From an uncultured Lachnospiraceae bacterium (GTDB lineage: Bacteria; Bacillota; Clostridia; Lachnospirales; Lachnospiraceae), in contig CAJTXH010000093.1 in NCBI GenBank assembly GCA_910580005.1, positions 1 to 11,231 on the forward strand: DNA of 11,231 bases, written 5' to 3'. Made by a program: the position numbers and the translations under genes. Of this stretch, positions 6,133 to 11,231 are shown piece by piece. Each line of letters opens with the position of its first letter. Positions within the stretch are counted from its first letter, which is position 1. Below the pieces are notes generated by a model that had not been told where the DNA came from, did no database searches, and saw nothing but the letters and a program-made list of their open reading frames with translations.

Positions 6133-8437
6133 AAATTTTTACCCTGCTCTGTAAGATTTCTGCTGTTTCTTCTGCAGTCTTGCTTCCTGCAAAGAATGCT
6201 TTTGTTTCGTCTGTAATTATTTCAGAAATATCACTCCAGAATGTATCATAGCTGTCTTCTTTGGTAATCCTGCCAACTATAGAGCGGAATAAATCAATAT
6301 GGGCTTTTGTATATGGTTTTATCTCTATTGAAAAATCGCCAATTGAATATGTATCACCATCTATAGGGATTACTTTTGTACCATCATCATCTGTATATTC
6401 TTTAGTTGCCATAGCATATTCAATCTCTTTCTCTAAAGCATCTTTTCTTATAGGAAAACCATTATTTATATTTTTTTTCTGGTAATCATATAAATAAAGC
6501 CTGCGCAGGAATTTCCATGCGCCATCTTTATCATCACATTGTTTTGAAATAGCCAGGCATGAGTCACCAGCAGATGCTAATAATAATTCATTGTTCTTAT
6601 CTTTAGAAGGATAACTGATAACATCAAAACCGCCCTGGCTTTTAAATAATTTTTCATTAATCTGTATATCTGAAAAATCGTACAAGTTTATATTATTTAG
6701 CAGCAGTTTCCCATTTTTAGCAAGATCATATATATCCGTGTCTTTCCAGTTATTTTCTTCCCTCTCTTTCAGGTACTGGTCACTTGTTTGGAAATTCTTT
6801 GAAAATTCAAGTATTTGTATAAACTCTTTGGAATCAATGTTTACCTCACCTGTTTCAAAATTAATAAAATCCTCTAACTGTGAATTTAGAATATTATATA
6901 TAAACCATTCGCTTGTCATGCCGTCCATAAATACACTGCCCTCTGGCATATTGTTATATATTTCCGCCATTTCTTCATATGTCCAGCCCTCCATGCCATT
7001 AAAAATCTTTTTAGGGCCAGCAAGTGCATTTATAGAAAATGTGGTTGGCAGATAGTATAATTTGCCATCATGTTCAATAGCTCTGGTTACAGAATCCACA
7101 AAGTCCTCTTTTTTAATTTCACCATCTTTTTCAATAAATCCAGATATATCAGCCAGTATGCCTTTCTTAATATACAGGGATTTGGACAACCCTGTCATTT
7201 CAATAATATCTGGCACATCACCTGATATTATATCAAGGTTCATCTGTTTCTGTGGGTCTTCATATGTACTATAACTTTTAATATCAATATGGTAATCTTT
7301 ATTGCCTTTGTTATATTTTAAGATTTCTTCTTTTAAATTCTGGGATAAATAATTTGCTGCCAATGTAAGCCTTTTCTTTTGTTTAGTTTCAGAATATTTC
7401 TTTTTAATGATGGATGCCAGTTCAATGCCTGGATATGAACTGCCATCTCCATTTGTGTCATAACTGTATGGAGTACATAAAGTATATATGTTTCCATCCT
7501 CTGATATCTGGAAATCTGATACATTACTGCCATTGATATCAACATTTATCCAGTTAAATAAAAGCTCTGATTTACTTTTATTAAGGTCACATTCATATAT
7601 GCCATCATCATTGCACAAGTACACAATGCCATTCTTGCCCTGTTTTGTATTCCTGATGTTGTATATATTATTGCCGCCAAAATCTAAAGGCTTGCCCAAT
7701 TTGCCAGTTTTTAAGTCAATTTCATAGATTCCCATGCTGCCTGTATTTGGCATATTGCCAATAGTATATACTTTGCCGTTATTTGCTGTAAAAAGGTAAT
7801 CAATATAATTATCTGATTTAATTGTCTTGTCTAAAGAGCCGTCTTTATTGAAAATATAAATCTTCTGATCTACAACGCCTATAAGTTTTCCATTAACATA
7901 AATTACAGAATTGGTAAAATAAAACTCTTCATTTTTTTTAATGCCAGATTTCAGTTTTTTATGTCCGGATAACTTTCCATCCTTGCCAAGTTTTGATATA
8001 AAATACTGGTTATTGCTTATATCCGTTTTTTCGTTATAAATATTGACAGAAGAAAGCATAAACATATTGCCCTCGTCATCTATAAATAAACCGCCCGGGG
8101 CTTCATCCTTTTTGAAGCCTTTAATTTCAGCCATATCAATTTTCTGGCTGTCAAAAGAACCAGACAGAAGATAATATATAGACTTCCCATTACCATTTTT
8201 CTTATCTTCTTTATAGACTGAACCTGTCATATAAATATTGCCATCTTTTATTAATGACTGGCTTATATAATCAACTTTTAAAGCGCCTAAATCATTAAAA
8301 GAAGACTCATATATGTACTCTGGTGTTTTTTCTTTGCCGGATTCTTTTCCGCCTCCCTTGCTGCATCCTGTAAATATTAATGCCATTGCAAAAGATGCTA
8401 TGGATATTGCAAAAAACTTTCTACTAATTCTTTTCAT
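6113..8437 (-). CDS. Lipoprotein fusing a beta-propeller-like domain to a family-1 extracellular solute-binding protein
   Basis: A 774-residue lipoprotein and the first gene of the operon. A signal peptide ends at a lipobox-like LIFTGC, with lipidated Cys25. Residues about 56-346 carry repeated short units of the type DGN-IYM, EGN-MFML, NGK-LIGVV, NGK-VYTIG, DGN-IYTLC about 40-50 residues apart, as in beta-propellers. Residues about 354-774 are a solute-binding domain: KKRLTLAANYLSQNLKEEIL, then KYNKGNKDYHIDI, the SGDVPDIIEM hinge region, DGKLYYLPTTFSINAL, and a C-terminal helical lobe. Ordinary sugar-binding lipoproteins are 400-450 residues, so the N-terminal domain is an addition. The frame extends to a GTG at 8449, but the ATG at 8437 has GAGGTGAGG at ideal distance and was chosen. 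It should deliver ligand to the two permeases encoded next. The ligand is unknown; the propeller could bind or sense a second molecule. Confidence 0.85.
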   Translation of the reverse strand: MKRISRKFFAISIASFAMALIFTGCSKGGGKESGKEKTPEYIYESSFNDLGALKVDYISQSLIKDGNIYMTGSVYKEDKKNGNGKSIYYLLSGSFDSQKIDMAEIKGFKKDEAPGGLFIDDEGNMFMLSSVNIYNEKTDISNNQYFISKLGKDGKLSGHKKLKSGIKKNEEFYFTNSVIYVNGKLIGVVDQKIYIFNKDGSLDKTIKSDNYIDYLFTANNGKVYTIGNMPNTGSMGIYEIDLKTGKLGKPLDFGGNNIYNIRNTKQGKNGIVYLCNDDGIYECDLNKSKSELLFNWINVDINGSNVSDFQISEDGNIYTLCTPYSYDTNGDGSSYPGIELASIIKKKYSETKQKKRLTLAANYLSQNLKEEILKYNKGNKDYHIDIKSYSTYEDPQKQMNLDIISGDVPDIIEMTGLSKSLYIKKGILADISGFIEKDGEIKKEDFVDSVTRAIEHDGKLYYLPTTFSINALAGPKKIFNGMEGWTYEEMAEIYNNMPEGSVFMDGMTSEWFIYNILNSQLEDFINFETGEVNIDSKEFIQILEFSKNFQTSDQYLKEREENNWKDTDIYDLAKNGKLLLNNINLYDFSDIQINEKLFKSQGGFDVISYPSKDKNNELLLASAGDSCLAISKQCDDKDGAWKFLRRLYLYDYQKKNINNGFPIRKDALEKEIEYAMATKEYTDDDGTKVIPIDGDTYSIGDFSIEIKPYTKAHIDLFRSIVGRITKEDSYDTFWSDISEIITDETKAFFAGSKTAEETAEILQSRVKIYVSENS

Positions 8438-8489
8438 AGCCTTCCTCACCTCTGTTTGTTTAAAATTTATTTTTGCTGCGTTAATTATT

Positions 8490-8519
8490 ATAATACTAAA
8501 TACCCTTATATACCATCAA
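8490..8519 (-). promoter_or_regulatory. Candidate promoter of the five-gene transporter operon
   Basis: On the minus strand TTGATG (8514-8519) and TATTAT (8490-8495) lie 18 bases apart. A perfect TATAAT overlaps the latter at 8487-8492 and could be the true -10. Either would give a leader of about 40-45 bases before the ATG at 8437. The -35 box is imperfect. Confidence 0.5.
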
Positions 8520-8634
8520 AAATTTTTTAAAATATTCTTACAATTTTCTGTTTATCTGCAAAACCCCAAATTATAACTGGAAATTGCAAATAAGGTAGAT
8601 ACAGGCAAACATGCAATATGTATAGCTTCTGGTA

Positions 8635-8736
8635 ATGAAAAAAAGCAATAAAAAATTAGTAATAGCACGTGTCAGTTATGATTCTAGTGCTTCAACTCTG
8701 ACATATAAAGATAACGTAGGAATTAATTTTTTATAA
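8635..8736 (+). other. Short open frame, possible relic of a gene
   Basis: An ATG at 8635 opens a 33-codon frame beginning MKKSNKKLVIARVSYDSSAS and ending in VGINFL before a TAA. It has no recognisable ribosome binding site and an in-frame stop lies just upstream. The adjacent frame immediately before it (about 8578-8646) reads KVDTGKHAICIASGNEKK, which also has a coding-like mix of residues. Together they could be a decayed, frameshifted gene. I recognise no family, and it may equally be noise. Confidence 0.2.
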
Positions 8737-8756
8737 ATATAAGAATTATCTTTTTT

Positions 8757-8786
8757 TTGCCATATAAAAATATTATTGTATATATG
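8757..8786 (+). promoter_or_regulatory. Candidate promoter of the BspA-like gene
   Basis: TTGCCA (8757-8762) is followed, 16 to 18 bases later, by overlapping weak -10 boxes: TATATA at 8779-8784 or TATATG at 8781-8786. This would leave a leader of only about 25 bases before the ATG at 8816, just enough for the AAGGAGGT site at 8802-8809. Imperfect boxes in AT-rich DNA, so only moderately supported. Confidence 0.38.
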
Positions 8787-8815
8787 AAAATAATTAGTTT
8801 TAAGGAGGTAAAAGT

Positions 8816-11047
8816 ATGAATATAAAAATTAAATACAGGTTACTTTTACTGGCTGTATGTTTTATTTGCATTGGCATATATTATAACTGCATGGAGGTTT
8901 CTGCAAATATTAAGGTTAAAGTAGAAAATAATAAAATTACAAGTGCAGAGGGAAGTGGCGTACTCACTGTAGGGAAGAATATTAAACAGGTTTACCTGGA
9001 TGGCTCTATCCGGCAAGGTGATGTGGATATTACCCGGTTTAAAGTTGCTTCTGGCAATAAATATTTTACAGTGGCAGATGATGTTTTGTTTAACAAGGAT
9101 AAGACAGAGCTGCTTTATTATCCAAATGCTAAAAAAGGCAGTTTATATACTGTTAAAAAAACAGTAGATACTATAAAATATAATGCATTTGCTTATAATA
9201 AATATCTGGAAAACATTACAATTAAAAATGGTGTTAAAAATATTGGTTTTAATGCTTTTGAATACAGCAATATAAAAAGTGTTACCATACCTGGAAGTGT
9301 TTCTGCAATAGGCGGCGGTATGTTTAAAGGATGTGGAAAGCTTAAAAATGTGGAATGTAATGCAGATATAAGCAGTATCACACCAGGAATGTTTTATGGA
9401 TGCAGTGCTTTAAAAACATTTAAAATACCAGAAAGTGTAACGGAAATAATGGAGTTTGCATTTATGGGCTGTAGGGAGCTGGATGTAAAAATAGGAAAAA
9501 ATATATCACGTATCAGTAGTATTGATGCCTTTTATAATGCAGCAGTTTCTTTTGAAGTTGATAAAGATAACGGATTTTATAAAAGTATTAATGGTGTACT
9601 TTATTCAAAAGACGGGACAAAACTTGAATATTATCCATATAAAAAAGCAGGTGCATATGTAATGCCTGATGAAGTTATGGAAATTAACCATAATACATTT
9701 CTGGACAATACATCTATTACAGGCATTACTTTAAGTAACAATATAAAGGAATTTGACATGTACAGCCTGTATGGCTGTACCAGCCTGGAAAGACTTGTAT
9801 TTCCAGCTGGCATAGAAAATATAATTGCAGGAAACAGGGAACTGTCCAGAAGCGGTTATGGCTTAAAAAGCCTTAAAGAAATATATGTGCCTGAAAGTAA
9901 TACAAATTATAAAATTTATGAGGGCTGCCTGTATTCTGCTGGTTATAAAAAACTTTATATTGTCCCTGCTAGTTGTGATACACTGGTTATTAATGGAAAT
10001 ACAGAGGAAATAGCAGATGGAATTGTATGCCAGAATAATTTTAAAGAAATAAAAATTCCAGATTCTAACCAGTACTACACAGTAAAAGACAATGTGCTTT
10101 ATGATAAGACAATAACTAAAATAATTATCTTTCCAGGTAAACTTAAAACATACAATGTACCTGCAACTGTAAAGGATGTATCTGTTCTTTTAAATGATTT
10201 TTGTACTGATGAAGAAGATGAGGGTTTTGTAAAATATGATAATATGGCATATAGCCTTGAAAGCATTACAACAGATGCAGGCAATAATTATTTTAAGGCT
10301 GAAAATGGTGTATTGTATAATAAAGATATGACAGAACTTGTATTATATCCACAGAAACGCGGCGGTACATACACAATGCCAGGGAGTGTTACAACTTTTA
10401 ATCCTGCTGTATTTACATATGCAGGAGAATTAGAAGAGCTTACAGTTACATGTAATGAGCTGCTTGTACTAAATGGATGTGCATCATTAAAGAAACTTTC
10501 ATATTCTGAGGGGGTTATGGTGGCAGCTGTTTATGGGGACTGGTTTAACAGAGGGGATGGTATCCAGCTCAGTAAATTATATCTTCCAGGAAGTATTAAA
10601 ACCTTGGCTTTTAGTGGTGATATTGGTAAAAATACAACAGTATATGCATATAACAATACTGGTGAATATGGTGGTAAATATGGGTATGACAAAACTCCTG
10701 TGAAAGATGTAAAAACATATATAAAGGAGCTTGGATATAAATACAAAAGCCTTGGCACAGCACCAAAAACTATAAAGGGTGGAAAGGCAGTTATAAGTGG
10801 CAGCAAAGTAAAGGTATCATGGAAAACATTGCCAAAAGCAGATGGATACAGAATTAGTTATCTTCCAGAAGCAGGCAATATTTATAACGAAATTGTTGTA
10901 AAGAATATTTCTGGAGGCAAAAAGGTGTCATGTAGTTTTAAAAAAATCAAGATTGGCAATAAGAAAAAAATATATATACGGGCTTACAAAAATATAAATG
11001 GCATAAAAGTATTTGGAAAGCCGGCTGAAGTAAAATGTGTTATATAA
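8816..11047 (+). CDS. Secreted BspA-like leucine-rich-repeat surface protein with C-terminal fibronectin-III-like domain
   Basis: A 743-residue protein. A signal peptide (residues 1-30) with a hydrophobic core LLLLAVCFICIGIYY probably ends at VSA. Residues about 118-350 contain BspA/TpLRR-type repeats (LRR_5), with the hallmark pattern of a bulky residue, IP.SV..I, then F.GC..L, for example TFKIPESVTEIMEFAFMGCR. Five copies of a second module (F/Y-x-V/A-x-N/D-G-VLY-N/S-KD-T-x-L-x-YYP) lie at about 79-121, 249-291, 360-400, 416-455 and 487-528. Residues about 655-741 resemble a fibronectin type III domain (KVSWKTLPKADGYRISY, then KKIYIRAYKNINGI). No LPxTG, SLH or C-terminal TM anchor is visible, so the protein is released or held non-covalently. 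AAGGAGGT precedes the ATG and a terminator follows. Related proteins bind host or bacterial surfaces; the ligand is unknown here. Confidence 0.88.
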   Translation: MNIKIKYRLLLLAVCFICIGIYYNCMEVSANIKVKVENNKITSAEGSGVLTVGKNIKQVYLDGSIRQGDVDITRFKVASGNKYFTVADDVLFNKDKTELLYYPNAKKGSLYTVKKTVDTIKYNAFAYNKYLENITIKNGVKNIGFNAFEYSNIKSVTIPGSVSAIGGGMFKGCGKLKNVECNADISSITPGMFYGCSALKTFKIPESVTEIMEFAFMGCRELDVKIGKNISRISSIDAFYNAAVSFEVDKDNGFYKSINGVLYSKDGTKLEYYPYKKAGAYVMPDEVMEINHNTFLDNTSITGITLSNNIKEFDMYSLYGCTSLERLVFPAGIENIIAGNRELSRSGYGLKSLKEIYVPESNTNYKIYEGCLYSAGYKKLYIVPASCDTLVINGNTEEIADGIVCQNNFKEIKIPDSNQYYTVKDNVLYDKTITKIIIFPGKLKTYNVPATVKDVSVLLNDFCTDEEDEGFVKYDNMAYSLESITTDAGNNYFKAENGVLYNKDMTELVLYPQKRGGTYTMPGSVTTFNPAVFTYAGELEELTVTCNELLVLNGCASLKKLSYSEGVMVAAVYGDWFNRGDGIQLSKLYLPGSIKTLAFSGDIGKNTTVYAYNNTGEYGGKYGYDKTPVKDVKTYIKELGYKYKSLGTAPKTIKGGKAVISGSKVKVSWKTLPKADGYRISYLPEAGNIYNEIVVKNISGGKKVSCSFKKIKIGNKKKIYIRAYKNINGIKVFGKPAEVKCVI

Positions 11048-11092
11048 AAGGAATTAAGTAATAAGATAAATTTATTGGATTTAATTATTAAT

Positions 11093-11133
11093 AAATGGCA
11101 TATGGTGGTAATTCCTATATGCCATTTTGTTTT
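11093..11133 (+). terminator. Intrinsic terminator of the BspA-like gene
   Basis: AAATGGCATAT (11093-11103) pairs perfectly over 11 bases with ATATGCCATTT (11117-11127) across a 13-base loop, followed by the T-rich tail TGTTTT. It begins 46 bases after the stop codon. Its stem is flanked by A and T runs, so it could also work on the minus strand. Confidence 0.88.
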
Positions 11134-11175
11134 CCTTAAAAATGGTGCAAGGGATTTTTACACTTTAACACGTCC

Positions 11176-11215
11176 GTTTGTTACTATTCAGCCTTACGGC
11201 TTCATAGTAACAAAC
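11176..11215. repeat. Long hairpin, part of a palindromic extragenic element
   Basis: GTTTGTTACTAT (11176-11187) and ATAGTAACAAAC (11204-11215) form a perfect 12-base stem. Inside it, after a symmetric TC/TC mismatch, AGCC and GGCT pair around a TTAC loop. It has no T-run and lies beyond the BspA terminator, so it does not look like a terminator. The form resembles the dispersed palindromes of many Lachnospiraceae genomes; only one copy is in the window, so repetition is inferred. Confidence 0.6.
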
Positions 11216-11216
11216 C

Positions 11217-11231
11217 AGTGCTTTCAGCACT
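11217..11231. repeat. Second, adjacent hairpin cut by the window end
   Basis: AGTGCT (11217-11222) and AGCACT (11226-11231) pair perfectly around a TTC loop, one base after the preceding hairpin. The palindrome may extend beyond the edge, since the preceding AAACC would pair with GGTTT if that follows. The two hairpins are probably one element. Confidence 0.5.

Larger units (their letters stand above)
8438..8815. other. Divergent intergenic region between transporter operon and BspA-like gene
   Basis: This 378-base AT-rich stretch separates two divergently transcribed units. The left third contains the operon promoter candidate and ribosome binding site. The right end contains the promoter candidate and an AAGGAGG site for the BspA-like gene. 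Between them lie an inverted repeat TGTCAG/CTGACA (about 8670-8702), an AGCAC/GTGCT pair, and a 33-codon open frame listed separately. No riboswitch fold or clear operator was recognised. Confidence 0.6.

Noticed and set aside
8438..8449. GTG at 8449 as start of the binding lipoprotein
   Set aside because: The ATG at 8437 has GAGGTGAGG at six bases' distance, while the GTG lies inside that site and has none of its own.
8313..8576. An 87-codon plus-strand frame over the start of the binding-protein gene
   Set aside because: Its hydrophobic look comes from the reverse complement of the signal peptide and the AT-rich leader; no ribosome binding site is present.

Overview
The window looks like AT-rich chromosomal DNA from a Gram-positive gut Clostridium relative, most likely a member of the Lachnospiraceae. 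The reasons are strong AGGAGG-type ribosome binding sites, a lipoprotein-anchored binding protein, a BspA-type leucine-rich-repeat surface protein, and ABC components typical of that family. The genus cannot be named from sequence alone. No RNA gene, CRISPR array or complete insertion sequence was seen.

Left edge (1 to about 800, minus strand): the first 43 codons of a type I restriction-modification methyltransferase (hsdM) run off the window. hsdM overlaps by 8 bases a small Cro/CI-type regulator that precedes it, and a good sigma-A promoter lies upstream of the pair. Before that come an intrinsic terminator and a frameshifted remnant of another helix-turn-helix regulator. This edge reads as accessory (defence) DNA and its base composition looks richer in G+C than the rest.

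Centre (813 to 8437, minus strand): one tightly packed five-gene operon. In transcription order it encodes a lipoprotein that joins an N-terminal repeat domain resembling a beta-propeller to a family-1 extracellular solute-binding domain; two MalF/MalG-type permeases; a 772-residue HlyD-like membrane-fusion protein with a coiled coil of roughly 430 residues; and a two-TM protein with a MacB-type extracytoplasmic domain. Import-type and export-type ABC parts are thus mixed in one transcription unit, and no ATPase is present in the window. This is the most interesting feature. I infer that the proteins act together at the cell envelope, using ATPases encoded elsewhere, but the substrate and direction of transport are unknown.

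Right part (8438 to 11231): a 378-base divergent intergenic region holds promoter candidates for both directions and a short possible gene relic. A 743-residue secreted BspA-like protein follows on the plus strand. It carries five copies of a distinctive beta-hairpin module and a C-terminal fibronectin-III-like domain, and ends at a strong terminator. The last 56 bases hold two adjacent hairpins that look like a palindromic repetitive element cut by the window edge.
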